The notes beneath the pieces were generated by a model, which had not been told where the DNA came from, searched no databases, and was given only the letters and a program-made list of their open reading frames with translations. Positions 50,726-59,486 of a stretch of 64,000 nt of DNA are shown here, piece by piece. Source of the DNA: Streptomyces sp. NBC_01446 (GTDB taxonomy: Bacteria > Actinomycetota > Actinomycetes > Streptomycetales > Streptomycetaceae); the NCBI RefSeq assembly GCF_026340095.1, contig NZ_JAPEPO010000003.1, positions 372,001-436,000 of the forward strand, written 5' to 3'. Both the position numbers and the translations under genes were made by a program. Position 1 is the first letter of the stretch. Every line of letters begins with the position of its first letter.

Positions 50726-52144
50726 TGTGATGCGCCAGAAATGGCGACTCTAAGTAGCTTTCACGTATTGGTGGTTGGTGGGTTGATTTTGGTGAGGTAG
50801 TCGGCGAGGGAGTTCAGGATCTCGTCGGCGGTCTTGGTCCAGGTGAAGGGCTTGGGATCGTGGTTCCACTCCTCGATCCATGCGCGGATGTCGTCCTCCA
50901 GAGCCTTGACGGAGGTGTGGACGCCGCGACGGATGAGTTTGTCGGTCAGCAGGCCGAACCACCGCTCGACCTGGTTCATCCAGGAGGAGCCGGTGGGGGT
51001 GAAGTGGACGTGGAAGCGGGGGTGTTTGCCCAGCCACGTCTTGATCTCGGGGGTGTTGTGGGTGGCGTAGTTGTCGCACACCAGGTGCACGTCCAGGCCG
51101 ATGGGCACTGCCTTGTCGATCCGGGTCAGGAACTTCTTGAACTCGATGGCCCGGTGGCGGCGGTGGAGTTCCGATATGACGGTGCCGTCAGCGATGTTGA
51201 AGGCGGCGAACAGGCTGGTGATGCCGTGCCGGTGGTAGTCGTGGGTGCGGCGCTCGGGCATGCCCGGCATCATCGGCAGGACGGGCTGGGAGCGGTCCAG
51301 GGCCTGGATCTGGGACTTCTCGTCCACACATAGCACCACCGCCTTCTCGGGCGGGTGGTGGTACAGACCGACGACGTCGACGACCTTGGCGATGAACTGC
51401 GGGTCGGTGGAGAGCTTGAACGCATCCTGCAGGTGTGGCTTGAGGTCGAACTTCTTCCAGATCCGGCCGATGGTGGACTTCGACAGGCCGGAGTGCTTGG
51501 CCATCGAGGCCCGCGACCAGTGCGTGTCCTTGCCCGGGGTGGATTCCAGGGTCGCGGTGAGCACGTCCTCGACCCGGTCGAGCAGGATCGAGGGCGGCCT
51601 GCCGGGACGCGGCTCATCCGTCAGCCCGTCCAGCCGCAGCCGGACGAACCTGGAGCGCCAACGGTTCACCGTGTTGTGCGCGATGCCGAGTTCGGCACCG
51701 ATTTCCTTGTTCGTCCCGCCGTCCGCGCACCGCAGCACGATCCTCGCCCGCAGCGCCAGGAACTGCGCGGTCTTCGCCCGCCGCGTCCAGCGCGTCAGCT
51801 CTGCCCGCTCGGCCTCGGACAGCACCAGCTCCGACTTACGCCGGCCCGGCCTCGGCGCATCCGTCAGGCCTGCCAACCGCTGGGCCGCGAACCGGGAGCG
51901 CCACTTGCGTACCGTCGCCGCACTCACCCCGAAGTCCGCTGCCACAGCCGTGTTTGACACACCGTCCGCACAGGCCAGGATGATCTGGGCCCGCGCCGCC
52001 GCACGAGCCGATACCGCGCCGTCCGCCCAGCGCGTCAACTCCGCACGTTCCTCGGCGGACAGCACGACTTCGACAGCACGAGGACCCCGAGACACCATGA
52101 AAACAGCCTACATACTTAGAGTCGCCATTTCTGGCGCATCACAC
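50725..52144 (-). mobile_element. Intact IS630-family insertion sequence
   Basis: The 1420-bp element has perfect 32-bp terminal inverted repeats (GTGTGATGCGCCAGAAATGG at the outer end; 50725-50756 and 52113-52144). TA duplications flank it at 50723-50724 and 52145-52146. It carries one transposase gene without damage and so looks recently inserted. The target is the end of a second copy of the MITE-type repeat. Confidence 0.93.
50761..52098 (-). CDS. IS630-family transposase with duplicated N-terminal helix-turn-helix
   Basis: The 445-residue transposase has the DDE triad Asp259 (CVDEKSQ), Asp342 (VCDNYATH) and Glu378 (MNQVERWF). Residues 13-86 and 93-168 are two copies of the same DNA-binding module: LSAEERAELTRW...VSAATVRKWRSRF...GLTDAPRPGRR and LSEAERAELTRW...IAHNTVNRWRSRF...GLTDEPRPGRP. 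Most IS630 transposases have one such module and about 350 residues. Confidence 0.93.
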   Translation of the reverse strand: MVSRGPRAVEVVLSAEERAELTRWADGAVSARAAARAQIILACADGVSNTAVAADFGVSAATVRKWRSRFAAQRLAGLTDAPRPGRRKSELVLSEAERAELTRWTRRAKTAQFLALRARIVLRCADGGTNKEIGAELGIAHNTVNRWRSRFVRLRLDGLTDEPRPGRPPSILLDRVEDVLTATLESTPGKDTHWSRASMAKHSGLSKSTIGRIWKKFDLKPHLQDAFKLSTDPQFIAKVVDVVGLYHHPPEKAVVLCVDEKSQIQALDRSQPVLPMMPGMPERRTHDYHRHGITSLFAAFNIADGTVISELHRRHRAIEFKKFLTRIDKAVPIGLDVHLVCDNYATHNTPEIKTWLGKHPRFHVHFTPTGSSWMNQVERWFGLLTDKLIRRGVHTSVKALEDDIRAWIEEWNHDPKPFTWTKTADEILNSLADYLTKINPPTTNT

Positions 52145-52146
52145 TA

Positions 52147-52244
52147 GTTTCCCGCGCCGGAAGTTCCTAGGTAGTTCCGGCTGGGGCTCGAAGGCCCAAC
52201 ACGCGCGGTCGGCGTCCGGCCCCCTGGCCGCCAGGGGGATGGAC
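52147..52244. repeat. Second, truncated copy of the MITE-type repeat
   Basis: This segment matches 50233-50330 with four or five differences, including the GGAAGTTCCTAGG palindrome and the CCCCCTGG hairpin. It then diverges, so its right end is lost. The IS630 element sits exactly at its left-terminal TA. Confidence 0.85.
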
Positions 52245-52255
52245 CTGTACGGGCT

Positions 52256-52426
52256 TCACCAGCATCTGACGATCAACCCGATCCCTGCGGCCCATGCTGT
52301 CCAGTACCCACCAATGACGAATCTCCTGCCTCGTGCCTCTTTTCCAAAGTCCTCCAACCAGCGGGCAATGAACGCGCCCAACGGAACGAGGATGACGACC
52401 AGCACGACGCCGATCAAGAAGCCCAT
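52256..52426 (-). CDS. Small hypothetical membrane protein
   Basis: The 56-residue frame MGFLIGVVLVVILVPLGAFI ... RFVIGGYWTAWAAGIGLI has an N-terminal membrane helix and a second hydrophobic C-terminal segment. GAGGGGTAC precedes the ATG. It follows the permease-phosphatase fusion by 17 bp on the same strand and may be co-transcribed with it. Confidence 0.5.
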   Translation of the reverse strand: MGFLIGVVLVVILVPLGAFIARWLEDFGKEARGRRFVIGGYWTAWAAGIGLIVRCW

Positions 52427-52442
52427 CTGTACCCCCTCGGTG

Positions 52443-55217
52443 CTACTGGCGGTCCGGCTGCGGCAGGTCCTGCTCGGTCCAGATGGTCTTGCCGGTGGAC
52501 GTGTAGCGCGTGCCCCAGTGGTGGGTCATCTGGGCGATGATGAACAGGCCCCGGCCTCCCTCGTCGTCGCTCGCGGCGTGCCGCAGATTGGGCGCAGTAT
52601 GGCCGGTGTCGGACACCTCGCAGGTCAGGGTCCGGTCACGGATCAGGCGCACCTGGATCGGGCCGCCACCTGCGTAGCGGATGGCGTTGGTGACCAGTTC
52701 GCTGACGATGAGCTCCGTGGTGAACGCCACGTCGTCCAGCCCCCAGTCGCCGAGCTGCTTCCCGACGGCGGAGCGGATGGTGGCCACGGCCGCCGGGTCC
52801 GGGGCCAGTGCCCATTGGGCGAACCGATTCCGGGCGAGCAGACGCGTGCGGACCAGGAGCATCGTCGCGTCCACGTCCACCGCCCCGGGCAGCATGGTGG
52901 CCACCGCCCGGTCGCACAGCTCTTCCAGGGATCTTCGGTCGTCGGAGAGGACCTGTGAGAGCTGCGTGAGCCCGGCTTCGCGGTCGTCGGCCGCCTGGAG
53001 GAGGCCGTCCGTGAAGAGGGCGACGAGAGTGCCCGGCGCGAGCTCCAGTTCCGTGCTCTGGTAGGGCAGGCCGCCGATTCCCAGCGGCGGTCCTGGCGGC
53101 AGCTGGGGATAGTCGACGACGCCCGTGTGCGGTTCGACGAGCGCCAGCACCGGCTCTCCGGCTCGCGCCATGCTGCACTCCCCCGAGACGGGGTCGTACA
53201 CCGCGTACAGGCAGCTCACGCCCAGAGCCGCGTCGGCGTGCGCTTTCAGGTGGCCCGGGCCGCGGCCGGTTTCGCCCTCGTGCGTGGTCTGCTCGACCAG
53301 GTCGTCCAAGCGGGACAGCAGCTCGTCCGGGCTCAGGTCCAGCCGGGCCAGGACGCGCACCCCCGTGCGCAGGCGTCCCGCGGTGGCCGCGGCGTGCATG
53401 CCGTGACCGAGCACATCCCCGACGACCAGGCCGACCCGGGTACCGGAGAGAGGGATGATGTCGTACCAGTCGCCGCCCACCCCGGACCCGCTGTCGGCGG
53501 GCAGGTAGCGGCTCGCCGAGTCGACGGCGGCGTGCGGCGGCAGGCTGCGTGGAAGCAGGCTCCGCTGGAGCTTGAGGGCCACGCTGTGGCCACGGGTGAC
53601 CACCGGCATCAGCAGGAAACCGATCAGCAGGGCGCCTAGGCCCAGGACGGTGGCCCCGCCCGTCCTGCCGATCAGCGGCAGGTCGACGGCGGTCGTGCCG
53701 TACCGGGGATCCGCGTAGACGACGAAGGTGGCGTAGAGGAACAGCAGGAGCATGAACAGCGCGCCGAGCCCCGGTAGCACGCCCTTGAAGACCAGGTCCT
53801 TGACGCTGCGGGTGAGGATCTTGCGGTGGTACCAGACGCAGGCGAAGCCGGTCAGTCCGTACTGGAACGCGATCGCGAGACCGACCGCGTCGATCGAGTC
53901 GGCCAGGACGTTCTGGCTGAGCGAGGTCAGCAGGACGAACAGGGCGATCGAGGCCACTCCCATGCCGATGGTCCCCCAGGTGGGGGTGAGAAACCTGCGG
54001 TGGACCCGGGCGAACCGAGAGGGGAGGGCCTTGTGGACCGCCATGGAGAAGACGGTCCTGGCAAGGGGCAGGATGGTGGTCTGGACGGAGGCCAACGCGG
54101 AGGTCAGCACCATCAGGATCAGCAGTCTCGACAGGAACAGCCCCGTGCCGTGGCTCCCGAACACGGCTTCACCCAGCCCGGAGAACACATCGTCCGCGTT
54201 GTTCGCGTTGCCGAGTCCGATGCCCGAGGTGCCGACTCCCGCGAACGCCTGCGCAGACGTGGACACCAGCCCGTACATGACCAGGAGCAGCACGGTGGAC
54301 AAGACCGCGGCACGGCCCGGGATGCGCGTGCTGTCGACGGTTTCCTCGTTGACCGAGAACGCGGTGTCCCAGCCCCAGTAGATGAAGACCCCCGCGAGGA
54401 TGCCCGAGGTCATGGCCGTCACCGAGGGCACCGCGAAGGGGTTGAACCAGGAGGCGGACACATGGATCGCCGTCGGCGGAGGGCTGGTGTACACCCTGAC
54501 CAGCGCGGCGACGGCAAGCAGGATCAGCATCACCACTTCCAGGCACAGTAGCCAGCGCTGTACAGCCGCCGAGAACGAGATGCCGACGTAGCAGATCACT
54601 GTCAGCACGGCGATCCAGACGACGCCTGCCGCGGTGGTCCACAGCCGGTTTTCCGCCAGTGCGTCCAGGCCCATCAACCGGAAGCCGTAGGCAGCGGCGA
54701 TCTGCGCGAGGCTAGCCATGACGATGATGTTGGCGACGATGAGACCCCAGCCGCCCATCCAGCCGGTGCGCGGTCCGAAGGCGCGGGTGGCCCAGGTGAA
54801 GGTGGTCCCGCAGTCGGCGTTGCTCGCGTTGAGCTCCCGGAAGGCGTACGCGACCAGCAGCATCGGGACGAAAGCCAGCATGGTGACGATCGGAGCCTGC
54901 AATCCGACTCCGGCCACGATGATGCCCAGCGTGGCGGCGAGGCTGTACGCCGGGGCGGTGGAGGCCAGGCCCATGACGACCGAGGAGAACATGCCCAGGG
55001 CATCGTTCTTGAGCCCCTTCCGGCCGGACCCTGTGCCCGGAGCGGGAAGACCAGCCGACACGGCACCGCCGAAGAGCCTCACACTTGATTCCAACCCGGG
55101 GCCGCTTCCCTTCGCAACAGCGCAGGGACAAGCAGAAGCGGCTGCCACCGCGCACGACGGCGATGCGGCCGTTGTGCGCCGCTCGCGCAGAAAGCCACCG
55201 ATGGCTCTGAGCTGCAC
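52443..55217 (-). CDS. APC permease-SpoIIE phosphatase-HATPase kinase fusion
   Basis: This protein of up to 924 residues combines three modules. Residues about 70-541 are a 12-helix amino acid-polyamine-organocation permease (LKNDALGMFSSVVMGLASTA ... FIYWGWDTAFSVNEETVDST ... LPLARTVFSMAVHKALPSRF). Residues 546-790 are a SpoIIE/PP2C phosphatase (LQRSLLPRSLP; metal-binding Asp583 in GGDWYD, Asp601 in GDVLGHG, Asp737 in FTDGLL, Asp783 in DVDATMLLV). Residues 800-918 are an RsbW-like ATPase (SELVTNAIRY with Asn844, VSDTGHTAP, EGGRGLFII). Phosphatase-kinase tandems are common in streptomycetes behind PAS or GAF sensors; here a transporter takes the sensor's place. The frame is continuous. The start is uncertain: GTG at 55082 is as plausible as ATG at 55217. 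It may tie nutrient flux to an anti-sigma partner-switch. Confidence 0.88.
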   Translation of the reverse strand: MQLRAIGGFLRERRTTAASPSCAVAAASACPCAVAKGSGPGLESSVRLFGGAVSAGLPAPGTGSGRKGLKNDALGMFSSVVMGLASTAPAYSLAATLGIIVAGVGLQAPIVTMLAFVPMLLVAYAFRELNASNADCGTTFTWATRAFGPRTGWMGGWGLIVANIIVMASLAQIAAAYGFRLMGLDALAENRLWTTAAGVVWIAVLTVICYVGISFSAAVQRWLLCLEVVMLILLAVAALVRVYTSPPPTAIHVSASWFNPFAVPSVTAMTSGILAGVFIYWGWDTAFSVNEETVDSTRIPGRAAVLSTVLLLVMYGLVSTSAQAFAGVGTSGIGLGNANNADDVFSGLGEAVFGSHGTGLFLSRLLILMVLTSALASVQTTILPLARTVFSMAVHKALPSRFARVHRRFLTPTWGTIGMGVASIALFVLLTSLSQNVLADSIDAVGLAIAFQYGLTGFACVWYHRKILTRSVKDLVFKGVLPGLGALFMLLLFLYATFVVYADPRYGTTAVDLPLIGRTGGATVLGLGALLIGFLLMPVVTRGHSVALKLQRSLLPRSLPPHAAVDSASRYLPADSGSGVGGDWYDIIPLSGTRVGLVVGDVLGHGMHAAATAGRLRTGVRVLARLDLSPDELLSRLDDLVEQTTHEGETGRGPGHLKAHADAALGVSCLYAVYDPVSGECSMARAGEPVLALVEPHTGVVDYPQLPPGPPLGIGGLPYQSTELELAPGTLVALFTDGLLQAADDREAGLTQLSQVLSDDRRSLEELCDRAVATMLPGAVDVDATMLLVRTRLLARNRFAQWALAPDPAAVATIRSAVGKQLGDWGLDDVAFTTELIVSELVTNAIRYAGGGPIQVRLIRDRTLTCEVSDTGHTAPNLRHAASDDEGGRGLFIIAQMTHHWGTRYTSTGKTIWTEQDLPQPDRQ

Positions 55218-55244
55218 CGGCGTCGCACCTTGGATCTCGCAGCG

Positions 55245-55355
55245 TCACAGGCGAATGACGACCAGAGCGATGTCGTCGCGGGCCTGGCCGGTCACTCCCA
55301 GCCGGGCCGGCAATGCGTCCGCCAATTCCTCTTGGAAGGACGAACGAAAGGGCTC
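55245..55355 (-). pseudogene. PP2C-type phosphatase, C-terminal remnant
   Basis: The frame ends PFRSSFQEELADALPARLGV then TGQARDDIALVVIRL, the usual last strand of SpoIIE-type phosphatases (DDIALVVIRL). It lies 28 bp upstream of the fusion gene, same strand. The upstream part belongs to something else, so this is a leftover. Confidence 0.5.
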
Positions 55356-55619
55356 GGGCAAGGTCTGTCTCGATGGCCACGGGCGCGCCCCAGCCGAGTT
55401 CGAGAAGGTCCCGAAAGCCGACGAGGTGATGTGATGTGGCACCCCGAACCCGTACCTCATCACCTCACCTGTGGTCAGGCGCGCTTCTCGGCCTTGTCCA
55501 TGTGCTCCAGGACCTTGCTCGTGATGGCGATGGCCTCCGCGTTCTTTTCCCGACGCTTGGGCGGCTCTGGCCCTGTTGAGGTACTCGTTGATTGCCGCTT
55601 CCATGCCCGTCGGCATCTC

Positions 55620-55930
55620 CCCTGCCGTGGCCGTGGAGTCCTCGCCGACATCGGCCGGGGTGGCAGGGCCAACCGAGACGAACCCGGCCTTGGCCAAGAC
55701 TTTCCGGGACGCGGCATTGTCGTGAAAGGTGGCCGCCCGCAGTGTGCGCAGGCCGTACATCGCTGTCGCCATCCGGCACAGCTCCCGGACGGTCGCGGTC
55801 GCCACGCCGTGGCCGGCGACCCGCTCCGCGACCCGGTAGCCGGGTCTGGCAGTGCCGTCCTCCACGTCGTACAGGCTGAACCTGCCAGTACCGAACCGTC
55901 CCCGGCGACGAGCACGTAGAAGGCGCAGAC
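55620..55930 (-). pseudogene. GNAT acetyltransferase remnant
   Basis: CAFYVLVAGDGSVLAGS in one frame and GYRVAERVAGHGVATATVRE, then LCRMATAMYGLRTLRAATFH and NAASRKVLAKAGFVSVG in another, are the central acetyl-CoA-binding parts of a GNAT protein. The N-terminus is missing and the frame is broken. Confidence 0.65.
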
Positions 55931-56760
55931 ACCGGCCTGCGGCATGCGCCGCCTTGTCCCCCGGCTACGAGATGGCCGAGGGCAACTGGGCACCCCAGAG
56001 GGGCGGGCCCCTCATGCCTCATCCGCAGGCCTTGACGGGCACCGGGACGCTTGGACCGGTGCTGTCAGCGGGGCGGTGCCACCTGCGGCGAAGCGTAGAC
56101 ATGCCCGGACCCGGCCGATCGACATTCGTGCGCCCGTGGGTGACGGTCCGCCTCCCCTGTGATCGTTCAGGACTTCGGTCCGGAGGATCCGTACGCACAC
56201 CAGATCGTGGCCCGCTTTCGATCGCCGTTTGACCGGGTACTGGAGCCGGCTGACGGGTTGGCCATAGGCGCGGCATCGAAATACTCGTAGCCCACCACCG
56301 GTCGGCTCCCCTGGCCGGCCAAGCAGTCCAGGGCATGTTCTCGGCTCGCCGGCAGGGGAGGAAGGAAGACGTGTTCAGGGGCCCCTCACCCGCCAGGCCA
56401 GGCCCCCTTGCGGGCGAGCATCGATAATCCGCCGGCCCACCCCACTGCGCCGCGAATACGGAATGTATTTCTGCTATTACCGTGAGCGAATTGGGTGCCG
56501 TAAATATGGCGCAGGTCACATGATTCACGTCACTCTTGTCCGACTTTAAGGCATTTGCCGTGTGGGTTGGGCCATATGGTCTGCGTCACTATGAAGGCGA
56601 ATAGTAGACCTGCACCGCGCGTTCCCCAGGCCTGACGACGCCCCCGGATCACCTTTGAGTACCCCATACTAATCCCCATCGTAAGAGGGAGTCATTGACC
56701 TGGGTTTCCTCCCTGATTAACAATTCTTGGCATCGCCCCCGACGGAACAGGAATTACTGC
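55931..56760. other. Long stretch without a recognisable gene
   Basis: No frame has convincing coding character. The last 200 bases are less GC-rich and should hold the promoter and leader of the transglycosylase gene. I looked for a c-di-AMP (ydaO) riboswitch there and did not find its conserved blocks. Confidence 0.35.
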
Positions 56761-57231
56761 ATGCAGTTCACCGCGATGCCCAAGAAGTTCGCCCGCATGA
56801 CCAAGACCAAGAAGATCTCGCTGGGCATGGTCGCCGCCGGCGCCGCCGTGATGGCCGGCACCGTCATCAGCGCCCCGGCCGCCTCGGCCGCCACCCCCGC
56901 CCCCTCCGGCGGCGGCAACGTCGACACCTGGATCAAGGAGTCGCTGAAGGTCATGCACGCCCAGGGCATCCCGGGCACCTACGAGGGCATCCACCGCAAC
57001 CTGATGCGCGAGTCCACCGGCAACCCCAACGCCATCAACAACTGGGACTCCAACGCCGTGAAGGGCATCCCCTCCAAGGGCCTGATGCAGGTCATCGACC
57101 CGACCTTCAAGGCGTACCACGTCGCCGGCACCTCGCAGAACATCTACGACCCGGTCGCCAACATCACCGCCTCCGCCAAGTACGCCGCGCAGCGCTACGG
57201 CTCGATCGACAACGTCAACTCGGCGTACTGA
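56761..57231 (+). CDS. Secreted lytic transglycosylase-like (SLT-domain) protein
   Basis: The 156-residue protein has a twin-basic N-terminus and a Sec signal peptide ending SAPAASAATP. An SLT-type domain follows: WIKESLKVMHAQGIPGTYEG, the catalytic Glu in LMRESTGNPNAINNWD, GIPSKGLMQVIDPTFKAYHV and SAKYAAQRYGS. It is exported and acts on peptidoglycan. AGGAA lies eight bases before the ATG at 56761; a second ATG at 56773 is possible. Confidence 0.9.
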   Translation: MQFTAMPKKFARMTKTKKISLGMVAAGAAVMAGTVISAPAASAATPAPSGGGNVDTWIKESLKVMHAQGIPGTYEGIHRNLMRESTGNPNAINNWDSNAVKGIPSKGLMQVIDPTFKAYHVAGTSQNIYDPVANITASAKYAAQRYGSIDNVNSAY

Positions 57232-57401
57232 TCCGGCCCGACGCAACACCCCGCACACGCGGCCGATAGCAGGCGTCAAACCCCCGCACCGCGCCGAGGG
57301 GACGAACCACCGCAGGCCGCGTCCCGTACGACCGGCCTGCCCACGACAGCCGCTCCCCCAGCCACCCACACGGCACGCCCCGACCCCGGGCGCCCCACGC
57401 C

Positions 57402-57689
57402 GTGGCTGCGGTCGAGACGACGTCGATCAGCACCACGCACACAGCGCACGCACCCGCACTCGCACTCGCACTCGCACTCGCACTCGCACTCGCACTCGCA
57501 CTCGCACTCGCACTCGCACTCGCACTCGCCAGGATGGTCCCGGCGCTGGGCTCTGCTCGCTCACAGCGTCATCGTTCTCCCCGCACCGACGGGTTCCTCG
57601 AGGGCGTCGGTGGCGCACTGCTCGTCGTCACGCCCGTCGCGATCGGCGCCGCGTACATGTCGGAGAAGCTGAAAAAGGACCCTGCCTGA
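57402..57689 (+). CDS. Small protein with hexanucleotide-encoded Ala-Leu repeat
   Basis: The frame from a GTG at 57402 encodes 95 residues including about 13 consecutive Ala-Leu pairs made by a CGCACT tandem repeat. Then come MVPALGSARSQRH and a likely membrane helix GGALLVVTPVAIGAAYM ending in SEKLKKDPA. The repeat would itself form a membrane-spanning helix. The gene may start instead at the ATG at 57534, which removes the repeat. Unknown function. Confidence 0.4.
   Translation: MAAVETTSISTTHTAHAPALALALALALALALALALALALALARMVPALGSARSQRHRSPRTDGFLEGVGGALLVVTPVAIGAAYMSEKLKKDPA
57455..57529. repeat. Tandem hexanucleotide repeat (CGCACT), 12.5 units
   Basis: Twelve uninterrupted CGCACT units and a half unit follow one another without a mismatch. 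The unit length is a multiple of three, so copy-number changes alter the protein length but not the frame. Confidence 0.97.
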
Positions 57690-57848
57690 GGGCTCTGACG
57701 GTGAAGGCAACCAGGGGCAGGCCCCGTCGCTCTCTTCGGTGGGCAGGGCGTCACCGTCCGGGGGCACGTCACCATCGGCCCCGGCGCAAACGTGAGGCCC
57801 ATACGCCGCCGGCGACCGTGAAAAGCGCCGGTGCCTGACCATGCCGGG

Positions 57849-58130
57849 ATGACCCGACCCACAATCCCTGTCGCCGCACACGTCATCCAAAACCGTGCCG
57901 TCCCCGACGTTGTGGTGTTCGACCACACCGGTATGCCTGAGGCCGGCACCCAAGTCCCCGCGCCAGGAGTCACATCAGGCGAAGCACTGGAAGAAGCGGT
58001 TCTTCGCGAGGTTGCCGAAAAAAATACCGGTGGGCCGGCAGCCACGGTCGTCCGACAGATCGCCGTGGAGCACAAGCCCCATCCCGGCACCGGTCAGCCA
58101 CGACGAAAACCGGACGAATTTTTGCATCGC
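57849..58130 (+). pseudogene. Decayed NUDIX hydrolase
   Basis: VVVFDHTGMPEAGTQVPAPG, then GEALEEAVLREVAEKNTGG and AVEHKPHPGTGQPRR, is a NUDIX domain. The NUDIX box is damaged: the leading Gly is Pro (PAPG) and the last metal-binding Glu of REVAEE is Lys. The frame is lost after about 90 residues. Confidence 0.7.
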
Positions 58131-58198
58131 GCAACCCACAGTGCGGCTTCAGCAGCCGAGGGCCTTGCGTACTCGTGCTGCCTCAGGGCAGCTCCGGG

Positions 58199-58759
58199 CT
58201 ATTGGCCGCGGCCGGTGACGTAGTCGCGGGCGCGGTCGACCAGTCCAAGGCCGGGGGCGAGGAGCTTGTTGGCCGGCGGGGAGTCGGGGACTGCGGGATG
58301 GGGGCGGGTGGGCGCGGTCTTCTTCGCGTGGCGGACCTTCGTCCCCAGGCTCTCCAGGACAAACGGGTGGCAGCCCTCGCGGAGCTGAACGAAGAGGTTC
58401 TGCTCCTCGTCCCTGACATGGGCGAAGACCTCGGTCTTCAGGTTCACCAGGAGCCGGGTGAACTCAAGGTCGTCGGCGTCCTTCGTCTGGAGGTCCTTGA
58501 GGAGCTGCTCCACTCGGGCGTGGTCGGCGAGCTCCTTGTCGGCCAGGGCGTCGCCGTTCTCCAGATGATCGCGTACCGCGGGATAGAGGTATTCCTCCTC
58601 GGCCACCGAGTGCCGCACCAGCTCGATGGTCAGCTGGTCAAGCAGGCGTTTGCGCTCGGCCGAGCCGGGCGCGATCTGCTCGATCTGCGCGAACAGCTCG
58701 TCCACCTCACGATGGTCGGCCGTCAGTTCGGCAATGACATCTCCGCCGTGACCGGCCAT
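58199..58759 (-). CDS. Hemerythrin HHE-domain protein
   Basis: The 186-residue protein is a four-helix hemerythrin-like domain with candidate diiron ligands His16 (TADHREVD), His50 and Glu54 (LVRHSVAEEEYLYP), His80 (ADHARVE), and His114 with Glu118 (FAHVRDEEQNLF). A basic, Pro-rich C-terminal tail follows (HAKKTAPTRPHP...). It is cytoplasmic and probably senses or stores O2, NO or iron in stress. GGAGATGAGTC precedes the ATG. Confidence 0.92.
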   Translation of the reverse strand: MAGHGGDVIAELTADHREVDELFAQIEQIAPGSAERKRLLDQLTIELVRHSVAEEEYLYPAVRDHLENGDALADKELADHARVEQLLKDLQTKDADDLEFTRLLVNLKTEVFAHVRDEEQNLFVQLREGCHPFVLESLGTKVRHAKKTAPTRPHPAVPDSPPANKLLAPGLGLVDRARDYVTGRGQ

Positions 58760-59149
58760 GACTCATCTCCTGCCTTCCCTCGATCCCGCGCCGCCGGTTC
58801 CCGACACGCCACAAAATGCGTTCCCCACGGGCTTATGCCGTAACGGATTTGCCGGCCGGTTGCGCCGGATGCCGCTGCAGCCAAGAAGCGGGGTTCGCTG
58901 ACCGGCGGAAGACGGGCCAGCCCTGGTACAGGTGCCAGTCGGCCTCGGGGGCTTCGTCGAAACGGCGGCTGAGGATGCGTCGGCCTGAGGGCACTGGCTG
59001 AGGCACCTAGAAGGATCACGCGTCGGCGTCACGTCCCGTAGTCGGCCGGCAGAGACGCGCCGGCCGTCGTGGAGGGCGGCGACCACGTCCTCACCAGCCG
59101 GTTGCAGATCCGGGCCCGGTACCGGATGCCCGTACCCCCGGGAGGCTGC
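58760..59149. other. Stretch without an intact gene
   Basis: The first part holds the hemerythrin promoter. A minus-strand fragment near 58850-58990 (FDEAPEADWHLYQGWPVFRR) looks coding but is not recognised. The last part could contain the domain I-V debris of a group II intron; I cannot fold it. Confidence 0.3.
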
Positions 59150-59486
59150 CCCATCGCCCGGCCGACCGGATGCAGCCGGCTCACCGCCCGCCGGTTCGAC
59201 GATCTGTTCAACTTCGTGCACGACCCGGCAACGCTGATCGTGGCGTTCGACCGGGTCGCCGGCAACCGGGGAGCCAACACGCCCGGCATCGACGGCCTGA
59301 CTGCCGCCGCTGTCGAGGAGAGAATCGGGCTTCCCGGGTTCCTGGATGACCTGCGGGAAAAAACCAGCTCAAGCTGGGCACCTTCCGGCCGTTGCCGGTG
59401 CGGGAACGCAAGATCCCCAAGCCGGGCGGGTCGGGAAAGGTGCGGCGATTAGGGATTCCCACCATCGCCGACCGGGTGGTCCAGGC
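59150..59486 (+). pseudogene. ltrA: Group II intron reverse transcriptase, N-terminal remnant
   Basis: FDDLFNFVHDPATLIVAFDR, then NRGANTPGIDGLTAAAVEER, is the start of a group II intron-encoded reverse transcriptase. At an A6 run (about 59350) the frame changes and continues LGTFRPLPVRERKIPKPGGS then KVRRLGIPTIADRVVQA. There an IS3 element cuts it off, before the catalytic YADD region. Confidence 0.85.

Noticed and set aside
56600..56760. Possible c-di-AMP riboswitch before the transglycosylase gene, as often seen with cell-wall hydrolases
   Set aside because: The conserved ydaO blocks are not recognisable in the leader.
57455..57529. Short regular repeats that could suggest a CRISPR array
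   Set aside because: The units are contiguous hexamers without spacers and there are no cas genes; it is a simple-sequence repeat.
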